Part shown: piece by piece, positions 53,856-62,299 of the stretch
Layout: each line of letters starts with the position of its first letter
How positions within the stretch are numbered: position 1 is the first letter of the stretch
Assembly (NCBI GenBank): GCA_947501475.1
Contig: CANMWA010000002.1
Span: forward strand, 372,001-436,000
Length of the DNA: 64,000 nucleotides
Direction: 5' to 3'
DNA from: an uncultured Aquimarina sp.
GTDB taxonomy: Bacteria; Bacteroidota; Bacteroidia; Flavobacteriales; Flavobacteriaceae
Made by a program: the position numbers and the translations under genes
Notes under the pieces: generated by a model
Seen by the model: only the letters and a program-made list of their open reading frames with translations
Databases searched by the model: none
Told to the model about the DNA's origin: nothing

Positions 53856-54524
53856 TTACAACAATCCTAAATCTTTGGTCATTGCCACAAGATGAATGGC
53901 GTTTTTAGCTTTAAAATTATATTTAAGTTTATTTAATCTTTTTTCTATCGAACTAGCACTATTAGGAGATACATGACTTTTTCTAAACACATCTCTTATT
54001 TGCTCTTGTGTAAGTCCGTTAGATAGATGTTTAAGCAATAAAAGATCATAATCTTTTAATTCAAACACATTATTTTTGTTCATCATATTAACAATTCTAG
54101 GAGAAATAAATGTTTTATCTTCATAAATTTCAGTAACAGATTGCACTAATTCACTTAACCCATACCTACCTTTACATACATACCCATTAATGTATTGATC
54201 AGAAAAGAAGGATTTTATTTTATTGGGTCTATCTTCCATAGAATATATAATCACCTTAATTTCGGGTTGTATAGATCTAATCCCTTCTATAAGTTGCACA
54301 CCATCAACAAAAGTACGTTCTCTGTGATTTTCTTTAAAAGAGAGGTCTGTTATCAATAAATCAAAAGGTTCTTTCTCATTATTGGCTTTTCTAAATCTCA
54401 GATATGCTTCATCACAATACTGAGCCTGTTGTATTTTCTCAATCCCCATTCTATCTTGTAAAATATGAGATATTCCATGATTAATGCTGCCAAGGTCCTC
54501 AGCAATTAAAACTTTCTTGAACAT
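53856..54524 (-). CDS. LuxR/NarL-type response regulator
   Basis: A 222-residue two-domain regulator. The receiver domain has the acidic ED (9-10), phosphoacceptor Asp60 in LLITDLSF and a conserved Lys near 117 (VCKGRYG). The C-terminal helix-turn-helix (about 155-222) runs LKDYDLLLLKHLSNGLTQEQI and then SIEKRLNKLKYNFKAKN; it is of LuxR/GerE type though diverged. It lies 20 bases after the TPR histidine kinase, its evident partner. Palindromes of the form TTACGG-N4-CCGTAA around the cluster are plausible binding sites. Confidence 0.92.
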   Translation of the reverse strand: MFKKVLIAEDLGSINHGISHILQDRMGIEKIQQAQYCDEAYLRFRKANNEKEPFDLLITDLSFKENHRERTFVDGVQLIEGIRSIQPEIKVIIYSMEDRPNKIKSFFSDQYINGYVCKGRYGLSELVQSVTEIYEDKTFISPRIVNMMNKNNVFELKDYDLLLLKHLSNGLTQEQIRDVFRKSHVSPNSASSIEKRLNKLKYNFKAKNAIHLVAMTKDLGLL

Positions 54525-54544
54525 AAGTTATATTTTTATAAATA

Positions 54545-56494
54545 CTAATTCGGGAATTGGATTTTAGCTCTAAAACCTTTTCCTTTCTCTGAATCAAAGA
54601 TAAATAATCCACCAATTGCTTTTGTACGGTTTTCCACATTCTGTAATCCATTACTATAAATAATTTCATTTTTATCAACCCCAACTCCATTATCAGAATA
54701 GCTAATTGTTATTTTTTTTGATGTTTTTTTAAATGCAAAAGCGACAAGATTAGCCTGGCTATGTTTTTTCATATTTACTGATAACTCTTGTAATACACGA
54801 TGTATAACTATTTTCTTTTCAGGAGTTATTGATTGCCAATTAATCTCATTAATGCCTTTTATGATAATCTTAGTTTGATTAGAACTATACCCACTTAGCA
54901 TATTACTTAATTCTTCAGAATAATTACTTTCTATATCAAAACCACTATTTTCTCGAGAAATATCTCTAGTTCTACTATATATATCTTCTAATTTATCGAG
55001 TATTTCATGATCGTGCTCCATCTGTGTCATAATATTATAAACATCATTTGCTAGTTCATCATGAATTTTTTTAGAAATACGATTTTCAGCATTATACACA
55101 TCCCTAATTTTTTCTCTTTTATATCGTTGTTGAAGTAAATAGAAAACAAACCCCCCAGTAAGTAGTAAAATAATGGTTCCAAAAAGATAAATAATTTCTT
55201 GTCGTTCTTTTTTGGCAGTTTTGGCTTTTAATATCAAATTTTGATTGACAAGTTTATCATTTTCATATTTTGTAACTGCATAGATCTCGCGGTTACTTTG
55301 ATTGATTTGATTTAATTTAAGATACGTTTCGTTGAACACTTTAGCTTCTTCATTCGAATCATTTCTCAATTCGAACACAAACCCCAAAGCTTCAAGAATT
55401 GATATAAGACTTTGTTGCTTTAAAGCATTTTGGTATGCCTCGTCTGCATACTTTAATGCTCGTAATCTATCTCTTCCTAAATAATATTTAGTAAGATGTA
55501 TATTACTTGCAAATAAACCCCTTATATCATTTATATTTTCTCGTATTTCTTTAGCTTGCATAAGCAACTTTAAAGAATTTTCGTTTTCTTCATCTTTGAC
55601 CCATTGTATATATCCAAGATTATCAAGTACTCTAGCATATTCACTTTTATTATTTTGGACTACGTCATTTTTAATCAACTCAGAAAGAATTGATAATGCC
55701 TCTTCATAATTAGCCATTTCAGAAAGAATAAGGGCTTTTGTATTCTTAAACTTCAAAATATTACTCATCCTAATGGCATTCTTAGAAGAATCGTCAGTAC
55801 CAAGATCTATAGCTAATGAGTTATATCTTAATGCTTCTTCATTATTTTTTTGTTCTGAATTAGCAACAGAAATAATATGATATAATCCTGAAAGACTTTT
55901 TAAATCATTTGTTGTCTCTAAGTATTTTAATCCATCAATTGCTGTAGTTCTACTACCAGAATAATCCCCAAGAATATCTTGGATGTTTGCCATTTGCAAC
56001 AAAGTTTTTCCTGCCGCCAAACTATCATTGTTTTTTTGGGAAATTTTAAAAGCTTCATTATAGTACTGAAAAGCTTTTGTATACTGTCCATTTTTTCTAT
56101 GATAAATCCCTAATTTGGTAGAGGCTTTTATCATATACATTGTATCTAAATTTTTAGAAGCTACATTATATAATTTATTAGAATACAGTATAGCACTATC
56201 CAACATGTCTGATTTACTAAGCAGCAGTGTTTTTTGCATTAGTCCATCATAAATCAAAGAATCTTTTTGAAATAACTCTGCGCCTTTCAGGAAATAAGTA
56301 ATATAACGCAATCTCTCTGGAAGCGAAAGGGAATCGCCTTTCTTACTTAATCTATAATAATAAGAAATACTATCAAGATCTTGTTGAGAAAAATTTGTTT
56401 TTGTCTTTTCTTGACTAAAAACTTGATTATTACCATAAAAAAATACTAACCCTATTAAAATAATAAAAGGGAAATCGACGCGCCAAAGTTTCAT
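54545..56494 (-). CDS. TPR-containing sensor histidine kinase
   Basis: A 649-residue sensor kinase. After a signal peptide or anchor (IILIGLVFFYGNNQVFSQ) come periplasmic TPR repeats (about residues 80-400), one transmembrane helix (about 434-455), a HisKA_3-type domain with His478 in RISKKIHDELANDVY, and an ATPase domain with N-box ELSVNMKKHSQA and G-box SDNGVGVD. This architecture (TPR sensor plus NarX-like core) is widespread in Flavobacteriia; the signal is unknown. The gene pairs with the LuxR-type regulator downstream; a strong hairpin separates it from the upstream lipoprotein gene. Confidence 0.93.
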   Translation of the reverse strand: MKLWRVDFPFIILIGLVFFYGNNQVFSQEKTKTNFSQQDLDSISYYYRLSKKGDSLSLPERLRYITYFLKGAELFQKDSLIYDGLMQKTLLLSKSDMLDSAILYSNKLYNVASKNLDTMYMIKASTKLGIYHRKNGQYTKAFQYYNEAFKISQKNNDSLAAGKTLLQMANIQDILGDYSGSRTTAIDGLKYLETTNDLKSLSGLYHIISVANSEQKNNEEALRYNSLAIDLGTDDSSKNAIRMSNILKFKNTKALILSEMANYEEALSILSELIKNDVVQNNKSEYARVLDNLGYIQWVKDEENENSLKLLMQAKEIRENINDIRGLFASNIHLTKYYLGRDRLRALKYADEAYQNALKQQSLISILEALGFVFELRNDSNEEAKVFNETYLKLNQINQSNREIYAVTKYENDKLVNQNLILKAKTAKKERQEIIYLFGTIILLLTGGFVFYLLQQRYKREKIRDVYNAENRISKKIHDELANDVYNIMTQMEHDHEILDKLEDIYSRTRDISRENSGFDIESNYSEELSNMLSGYSSNQTKIIIKGINEINWQSITPEKKIVIHRVLQELSVNMKKHSQANLVAFAFKKTSKKITISYSDNGVGVDKNEIIYSNGLQNVENRTKAIGGLFIFDSEKGKGFRAKIQFPN

Positions 56495-56513
56495 TCCCCA
56501 AAATTAATAAATT

Positions 56514-56558
56514 AAATCTGGTCTGTACAGTAGTATTTATACTACACAGACCAGATTT
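56514..56558 (-). terminator. Strong hairpin between the small lipoprotein gene and the kinase
   Basis: AAATCTGGTCTGT pairs with ACAGACCAGATTT (13 bp), and inside it GTAGTAT pairs with ATACTAC. On the minus strand it is followed by TTTAATTTATTAATTTT. It could end the lipoprotein transcript or allow partial read-through into the kinase gene. Confidence 0.75.
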
Positions 56559-56582
56559 AACAATCATTAGTATATTAATGAT

Positions 56583-56744
56583 TTAATTTCCTCCTTCATC
56601 CTCATCTTCAACATGTCCATGTTCTCCATTTGTAGCAACTTCTTCTACAGAAGCATCTACGTTATCAGAAATATTATCAGCTGTACAAGAGGTAAAAGTT
56701 GCTCCCATAAATAGCATTACAAGTGTATAAAAAATAGTTTTCAT
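56583..56744 (-). CDS. Small acidic, histidine-bearing lipoprotein
   Basis: A 53-residue lipoprotein. The frame extends upstream to 56771, but the ATG at 56744 starts the lipoprotein signal directly (MKTIFYTLVMLFMGATFTSC, Cys20). The mature part is only 34 residues: TADNISDNVDASVEEVATN and then GEHGHVEDEDEGGN, rich in Asp, Glu and His and potentially metal-binding. It lies directly upstream of the TPR kinase/LuxR regulator pair on the same strand, separated by a hairpin. It could be a sensed ligand, an envelope-stress reporter or a target of the pair; I know no described homologue. Confidence 0.7.
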   Translation of the reverse strand: MKTIFYTLVMLFMGATFTSCTADNISDNVDASVEEVATNGEHGHVEDEDEGGN

Positions 56745-56783
56745 AATTTTTACTTTTTTTGGATTAAACAAAGAGGTTACCGT

Positions 56784-56795
56784 CCGGAAAATTTT
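56784..56795. repeat. Short perfect palindrome GGAAAATTTTCC
   Basis: A 12-base perfect palindrome within CCGGAAAATTTTCCAGA, about 40 bases upstream of the lipoprotein ATG. It sits where an operator could overlap that gene's promoter. Confidence 0.35.
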
Positions 56796-56914
56796 CCAGA
56801 TATTTTTAGTGTTCGATAACCGTAATAGTAAGAGAGAGTACTCCTCTACTTATGGAAAGTTGAAATCCGATTCAGCACTATTTGGCTACTTCCCGATTGC
56901 CATTTATTACTGTG

Positions 56915-56930
56915 TTACGGATTTCCGTAA
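56915..56930. promoter_or_regulatory. Candidate response-regulator operator (site 3)
   Basis: TTACGGATTTCCGTAA, a perfect 6-4-6 palindrome 171 bases upstream of the lipoprotein start and 155 bases upstream of the divergent gene at 57085. It matches sites 1 and 2 in both half-sites. Confidence 0.55.
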
Positions 56931-57024
56931 AAACTGGGTTGATACATTTACTATGTTAGCAATATAAAAACCGGAACTAGTTACTATGTGAATTTATGGA
57001 GAGTTAACGCTACTATTTACAATT

Positions 57025-57051
57025 GATTCCAAAGATTCCAGAGATTCCATA
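57025..57051. repeat. Three tandem 9-bp repeats (GATTCCAna)
   Basis: GATTCCAAA, GATTCCAGA and GATTCCATA follow one another with a 9-base period, and a further ATTCCA lies at 57064-57069. The array ends 34 bases before the ATG of the gene at 57085 and looks like an operator array. Confidence 0.6.
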
Positions 57052-57084
57052 GAAAGCTTTAAAATTCCAAAAATTTGATCAGCT

Positions 57085-57633
57085 ATGGGAAGAAAAACAA
57101 GTATTACGTATAGGGATGAGATCCTAGAAAAGTACAAAAGGGAAAAAGGAGGGGAAATGATAAGCTATCTTATTGAACCCACTCGAAAACAAATAAAAGA
57201 GGCCTGTATATGGCTTCTTGATCGAAGAAAAGGAAAATACGATGAAGGTATTTTAAATCGTTTTTTTAAGTTTAACGAAGGAGAAAATAAGCTACAAGCT
57301 ATTGAAAGAGTAAAGGGAGACAAATTTAAGCCAATTGTAAATTTTTTGAATGGGGAAACAAAATCTACAACACCGGCTAACCTAGAATTAATTAGTTGGC
57401 TTATTGATTTTAAACCAAGGCCACTATCTGTTTATTTAAGATCAAATTTTATCCCGGAAGAAAACGAAGTACAAAAACATAAAGATCAAAAAGATCTTTA
57501 TGTAGCCTATGGGAAAGAAGTACAAGTACCTGACATCCCAGAAACTAAAGTGATTCACAAAGACAATAGAAGTATTACAATTATCTCACAAATTAATCCT
57601 TCTCTTAAAATCACTACTATAGTAAGCTTATGA
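57085..57633 (+). CDS. Uncharacterised 182-residue protein
   Basis: A soluble, basic, helical protein I do not recognise. It opens MGRKTSITYRDEILEKYKRE, has a central ACIWLLDRRKGKYDEGILNRFF and FLNGETKSTTPANLELISWL, and a charged Lys/Gln-rich linker (about 130-150) before a short beta-type C-terminus (RSITIISQINPSLKITTIVSL). The N-terminal two-thirds could be a nucleic-acid or protein-binding helical domain. It is preceded by an array of 9-bp repeats and followed by a strong terminator, so it is a single transcription unit. Confidence 0.65.
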   Translation: MGRKTSITYRDEILEKYKREKGGEMISYLIEPTRKQIKEACIWLLDRRKGKYDEGILNRFFKFNEGENKLQAIERVKGDKFKPIVNFLNGETKSTTPANLELISWLIDFKPRPLSVYLRSNFIPEENEVQKHKDQKDLYVAYGKEVQVPDIPETKVIHKDNRSITIISQINPSLKITTIVSL

Positions 57634-57647
57634 TTATAATCATTGGC

Positions 57648-57683
57648 AAAAAAAAAGGTTCACCGTGGTGAACCTTTTTTTAT
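57648..57683. terminator. Bidirectional terminator
   Basis: GGTTCACC-GT-GGTGAACC (57657-57674) is flanked by A's on the left and T's on the right, between two convergent genes. Confidence 0.92.
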
Positions 57684-57699
57684 TTTTACACATATCTTA

Positions 57700-60600
57700 T
57701 CAAGAAACTGATTCTTTCTTTTTCTTATAATGCACTTTGTTTCTCCAATAAGAAAATGCACCTAATACACCAATAAAAACAATTGAGTAGTATACAAAAT
57801 TTGGTGTTATCACTTTATCACCACTGGCATAAGAATGTAATCCTTTTAGATAAAAATTCACTCCAAAATAGGTCATCAAAACACTATAAATAGCAATTAC
57901 TGAAGCTAAATTAAACCACCATCGGCCACGTAATCCAGGAACCAATCGCATATGTATTACAAAGGCGTATACCATAATACTTATCAATGCCCAGGTTTCT
58001 TTTGGATCCCAACCCCAATATCGCCCCCAACTCTCATTAGCCCACATACCACCTAAAAAATTACCAATAGTTAACATTACTAATCCTATAGTAAGTGCCA
58101 TTTCATTAATAATAGTAATTTCTTTGATATTAAGTAACATTCTTTTTTTGTTAGACGTAGTGGTCAAAATCATTAATACTAAAGATAGTATCCCTAAGAT
58201 AGCCCCTACAAAGAACGGTCCATAACTACCAACAATAATAGACACATGGATTAACACCCAATACGAATCTAATACAGGCTGCAAATTGGCAATAGCAGGG
58301 TCGGTCCAGTTTTCGTGTGCAAAAAACAATATAATGGCAGCCACAAAAGTAGTTGCAGCAATTGTTAAATTACTCCTTTTACCAAATGCCAATCCAATTG
58401 CCAAGGTCATCCAAGCTACATAAATCATAGATTCGTAAGCATCACTCCAAGGAGCATGCCCAGAAACATACCAACGAATAATCAGTCCCGCTGTATGCAA
58501 AATAAAGAGTAAAATAACCAAGCCAATGGTTGTATTAATTAATCCTCTAATAATCTTAGATTCTTTAAATATTCTGAAAATCACAAAAATCATTAAGATC
58601 AGACCCACTATACCATAATATCTATATAATGTTCTAAATATATCATACTTATTTAATGCAATTTCGGCTTTGATTTTTTTATCCGTTGGTAATACTTCAC
58701 TTCCAAACTTCCTCTGAAAGCTCTTTATACTCTCAATATATTGATTGGGTTTACTATAATCTCCCGTTTTTTTAGCCTCTTGTAATGATTGCCTATAAAT
58801 TTGAATAATTTGTCGAGTATATACAGAATCCATCCCTGTAAAATTATACTCATTTAATTCTGGAACAGATACCCACTTATTTCCTTCATCACCTGGCACA
58901 GGAAACACTTTAAGTATTCCTCCTCCTAATGCTTGATTAAGTAAATAAAATTTTTCATGTGTTTTTAAAAAATCTTTCTCAAAACTACTAGGCGTATTTG
59001 TACTACTAGCTCTTTCTAAATAAGGGGTAAGTTTATAGGATCCATCGGGTTCTACCAAATCAATCAAAGATACCCGACGTTCGGTTTTAGATACTCCAAG
59101 TATTTTACGAATACTATCATTTTCTCTGTGAATTTCAATGATAGGTACACTATACCACACAAATGGATTCTCAACCATAGAAACAAATACTTGATCTGCA
59201 TTTAATCCCTCATAGGTATCTTTTTTACTAAGTTTACGAAGTAATTCAGAAGAAAATGTATTTACTGGCTTCATTCGGCCACGTTCATCTTGGATTATTA
59301 TACTACCAAAATTAGCAGCATGTTCTACAGGTACTGCATTTGTTTTGATAACCGAATCTAACTGAGCTTTACTGGGTAATGTTTGTAAATGATCTGTATG
59401 ACTACTTGTGGGATTTTGAGCAAAGGAAACCGTAGATATAATTAATGCTATAAGTGTCGTTAAGGTTTTCTTTTTAGATTTTACTTTGTTAAGCATTACT
59501 TCTAAATCTTTAAAACGAGATCCTTTGGTAAAAAGAATCAACATCAATCCCAGATATAAAAGCATATACCCTGCATAGGTAATCCAGGTTCCCCAACGAT
59601 CGTGATTTACAGATAACACTGTTCCTTTTTCATCGGGATCAAAAGAAGCTTGAAAAAATCGATATCCTTTGTGATCTAACACATGGTTCATATATATATC
59701 AAAAGGTTTAGACATATCACCTTCAACAATATCAACTTTACTCTTAAAGGATTTATATACATTTTTGGTGCCTGGATATTTTTCTGCAATAAAATCATTG
59801 AGTTTAAGAGCAAAAGGTAGTTTTAACTGTTTAGAACCATAATTAAAATACATTTCTAATCCTCCTAATACAACCTTTGTCATATCGTTATTATAGCCTT
59901 TTCCTCCTAGAAGTTTTACTTCTTTGGTTTCGCCATTAGTAGTTACATCAAAAATTAGTGCATCTTGCTGGCCTTTATCTTTGACTTCTATAGGTACAAC
60001 ATCATATTTTCCTTTAACTACTGGTTCTGGAATTACAAATTGCATTCCCGCAGTTTGGTAGAGTGAACGAAGCATTAAAGGTTGTAGACTATCTTTAAAA
60101 ACTAATCCTTGTTCTTGATCTGCCATTCGCATGTACGAACCATCAAAAGGAGATTTTATGAAATATTCATCATTCTTATAGGTAATATTAATTGCTCCGT
60201 CTGTAGGTTTATTAAAAGCTATTAATACATTATGAATATTAGAAATTTCTCCTTCTTCAAGAAAATGATCATGACGATCACCATCTCCTGCTTCAACTAT
60301 TTTTAAGTAATTTTTTCCTTCTTCTGAGCTAACCAATCCCATCTCTGCGCCTTGTATATAATTTTTATATACAATTGTAACGGGTTGCTTATTATAGTCT
60401 GTATTGATATTAAAATCATTATCTGCAGCTTCTGCTAATTCTAATGACTCGGTAATAATACGACGTCTTGGCTCTCCTTTAATTTCGCCATCCAAAAAAA
60501 TAGTCAAATATGTTTTTTCAGAAAGAAAAGTAGCTGTAGTTTCTCCTTCTCTAATCGGCATTACCCCTTCATAACTAATATACCGGGTAACAAATGCTCC

Positions 60601-60873
60601 TACAATAATTAAAATAAAAGATAAATGTAATAGTAATGTTGCCCATTTATCCTTTTTGTATAGTTTAAACCTAACAATATTACCACAAAAATTAATAGCA
60701 AAAAATATCATAATTGCTTCAAACCACCATACATTATATATCCATATTCTAGCGGCAGTAGTTCCATAAGCATCTTCTAAGAAAGTCCCAACTGCCATAG
60801 AAACTGCAAAAACAATAAATAAAATTGCCGTTAATCGTGTCGAGAACAAAATGCTTGCTAGCTTTTTTTGCAT
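57700..60873 (-). CDS. Fused cytochrome c maturation protein CcsB-CcsA (ResB-ResC)
   Basis: A 1057-residue polytopic membrane protein for system II cytochrome c biogenesis, which carries haem across the membrane and attaches it to apocytochromes. The N-terminal ResB/CcsB part has four helices and a large periplasmic loop; the C-terminal CcsA part has the tryptophan-rich haem motif WGRYWGWDPKETWALI and flanking histidines (HENW, FVIHMRL). The open frame reaches TTG 60900, but that TTG is inside a perfect -7 box, and the ATG at 60873 gives the standard start QKKLASILFSTRLTAILF. Confidence 0.93.
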   Translation of the reverse strand: MQKKLASILFSTRLTAILFIVFAVSMAVGTFLEDAYGTTAARIWIYNVWWFEAIMIFFAINFCGNIVRFKLYKKDKWATLLLHLSFILIIVGAFVTRYISYEGVMPIREGETTATFLSEKTYLTIFLDGEIKGEPRRRIITESLELAEAADNDFNINTDYNKQPVTIVYKNYIQGAEMGLVSSEEGKNYLKIVEAGDGDRHDHFLEEGEISNIHNVLIAFNKPTDGAINITYKNDEYFIKSPFDGSYMRMADQEQGLVFKDSLQPLMLRSLYQTAGMQFVIPEPVVKGKYDVVPIEVKDKGQQDALIFDVTTNGETKEVKLLGGKGYNNDMTKVVLGGLEMYFNYGSKQLKLPFALKLNDFIAEKYPGTKNVYKSFKSKVDIVEGDMSKPFDIYMNHVLDHKGYRFFQASFDPDEKGTVLSVNHDRWGTWITYAGYMLLYLGLMLILFTKGSRFKDLEVMLNKVKSKKKTLTTLIALIISTVSFAQNPTSSHTDHLQTLPSKAQLDSVIKTNAVPVEHAANFGSIIIQDERGRMKPVNTFSSELLRKLSKKDTYEGLNADQVFVSMVENPFVWYSVPIIEIHRENDSIRKILGVSKTERRVSLIDLVEPDGSYKLTPYLERASSTNTPSSFEKDFLKTHEKFYLLNQALGGGILKVFPVPGDEGNKWVSVPELNEYNFTGMDSVYTRQIIQIYRQSLQEAKKTGDYSKPNQYIESIKSFQRKFGSEVLPTDKKIKAEIALNKYDIFRTLYRYYGIVGLILMIFVIFRIFKESKIIRGLINTTIGLVILLFILHTAGLIIRWYVSGHAPWSDAYESMIYVAWMTLAIGLAFGKRSNLTIAATTFVAAIILFFAHENWTDPAIANLQPVLDSYWVLIHVSIIVGSYGPFFVGAILGILSLVLMILTTTSNKKRMLLNIKEITIINEMALTIGLVMLTIGNFLGGMWANESWGRYWGWDPKETWALISIMVYAFVIHMRLVPGLRGRWWFNLASVIAIYSVLMTYFGVNFYLKGLHSYASGDKVITPNFVYYSIVFIGVLGAFSYWRNKVHYKKKKESVS

Positions 60874-60897
60874 AATAAACTTTATTTTTTTGCTCGG

Positions 60898-60905
60898 CAA
60901 ATTTA
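60898..60905 (-). promoter_or_regulatory. -7 box of the ccsBA gene
   Basis: Minus-strand TAAATTTG matches TAnnTTTG exactly; no good -33 element is seen. The transcript would start near 60891, about 18 bases before the ATG at 60873. Confidence 0.55.
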
Positions 60906-61011
60906 ATGTTTTTAATAGGAATATATAGGATTATGCTCTTTTGATTTCAAGGTTTTAACAGAAGTATAAAACTTGTTTATTTTTTTAAGGGAACTTCCTT
61001 ATTTTAGCCAA

Positions 61012-61776
61012 ATGATTAGAGTTGTGATTCTTGGTGCCGGTAATGTTGCTCAACACTTGTATACTGCTTTTTATACTAAAAAATCAGTTACAATTGTACA
61101 ATGCTATAATCGCAAAGGAGTAAGACTTCATCCTGATCAGCAAAAAAATTCAATTATAAACGATCTTGATAAGCTCATTGAAGCTGATATATATATCCTT
61201 GCTATAAGTGACGACGCTATAGCAGAAATTTCTTCAATTTTACCTTTTAAGAATAGATTGGTAGTGCATACATCTGGCAGTGTACCCATGAGTTATATAG
61301 CGAAAAATAACAAAAAAGGAGTGTTCTATCCATTACAAACTTTTAGTAAAGATATACCTGTTGATTATAAAGATGTCCCTTTTTGTATTGAAGCTGAAGA
61401 AAAAAAAGATCTAAAACTATTAAAAGAACTGGCTTCTATACTTTCAGAAAAAGTATATCAAATTTCTTCAAATCAGCGTAATATATTACATGTGGCTGCT
61501 GTATTTGTAAACAATTTCACTAATCATTTAATAGCTGTAGGAAACGATATTTGCAATGAACATGATGTTCCTTTCGAAATTTTACACCCTCTTATTCAAG
61601 AAACAACTCAAAAAATCACACAAATCAGTGCAAAGCAAGCACAAACAGGTCCAGCTATTAGAAATGATTCTAAAACAATCGAACGACATTTAAAAATGTT
61701 AACCGATAACTCACAAAAAGAAATATATCAAATCCTTACCAAGGCTATACAATCTAAATATGGAAAAAAGTTATAA
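61012..61776 (+). CDS. DUF2520 / ProC-like NADP-binding protein
   Basis: A 254-residue protein of the DUF2520 family with an N-terminal Rossmann domain (MIRVVILGAGNVAQHLYTAF) and a C-terminal helical domain (LHVAAVFVNNFTNHLIAVG, RNDSKTIERHLKML), resembling pyrroline-5-carboxylate reductase or ketopantoate reductase folds. The frame starts at 60973, but the ATG at 61012 directly precedes the nucleotide-binding strand. Substrate unknown. The 3' end overlaps the next gene by 17 bases. Confidence 0.88.
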   Translation: MIRVVILGAGNVAQHLYTAFYTKKSVTIVQCYNRKGVRLHPDQQKNSIINDLDKLIEADIYILAISDDAIAEISSILPFKNRLVVHTSGSVPMSYIAKNNKKGVFYPLQTFSKDIPVDYKDVPFCIEAEEKKDLKLLKELASILSEKVYQISSNQRNILHVAAVFVNNFTNHLIAVGNDICNEHDVPFEILHPLIQETTQKITQISAKQAQTGPAIRNDSKTIERHLKMLTDNSQKEIYQILTKAIQSKYGKKL

Positions 61777-62284
61777 AGAATATCTACAGCATATCACCAC
61801 CTTTATATTTGATGTAGATGGGGTATTAACCGATGGTACAGTTTTTATTAATACCGATGGTGAACTCCTAAGAACTATGAATATAAAAGACGGTTATGCT
61901 CTTAAAACAGCCGTACAACAAGGGTATAATGTTTGTATTATTTCGGGTGGAAAAAACGAAGGCGTTCGACAACGATTAAAAAATTTAGGAATACCAGATA
62001 TTTATTTGGGTGCCCATCACAAAGTAGAGCAGCTTAATGAATATTTTGCTGGTAAAAATATTAAAGCCGAAAATGTATTATACATGGGTGATGATATTCC
62101 TGATATGCCGGTAATGCAAATTATAGGCTTGCCAACATGCCCGCAAGATGCTGTAGCCGAGATTAAAGAAATCTCTAAATACATATCTTATAAAAAAGGC
62201 GGTAAAGGTTGCGTAAGAGATGTTATTGAACAAGTCCTTAAAGTACAAGGAAAATGGATTACCAATTTTGATGCTGAAGCATAA
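61760..62284 (+). CDS. KdsC-like HAD phosphatase
   Basis: A 174-residue HAD phosphatase of the KdsC type (Kdo 8-phosphate phosphatase). Motif I is FIFDVDGVLTDG, followed by LRTMNIKDGYALKTAVQQGY, motif II IISGGKNEGV and motif IV YMGDDIPDMPVM. If it is KdsC it supplies the Kdo that the KdsB-KdnB fusion at 13396 activates; the close relative YrbI is shared by other sugar pathways. Translationally coupled to the DUF2520 gene by overlap. Confidence 0.88.
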   Translation: MEKSYKEYLQHITTFIFDVDGVLTDGTVFINTDGELLRTMNIKDGYALKTAVQQGYNVCIISGGKNEGVRQRLKNLGIPDIYLGAHHKVEQLNEYFAGKNIKAENVLYMGDDIPDMPVMQIIGLPTCPQDAVAEIKEISKYISYKKGGKGCVRDVIEQVLKVQGKWITNFDAEA

Positions 62285-62299
62285 AATACTTTATAAGTA

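Noticed and set aside
56495..56507. -7-like TAATTTTG immediately before the histidine kinase start
   Set aside because: It would put the transcript start on or after the ATG and lacks a -33 element; transcription from the lipoprotein promoter through the hairpin is more likely.
56882..56901. Sigma-54-like TTGGCTAC...TTGC
   Set aside because: The GG and GC are 13 bases apart instead of 10, so RpoN would not recognise it.
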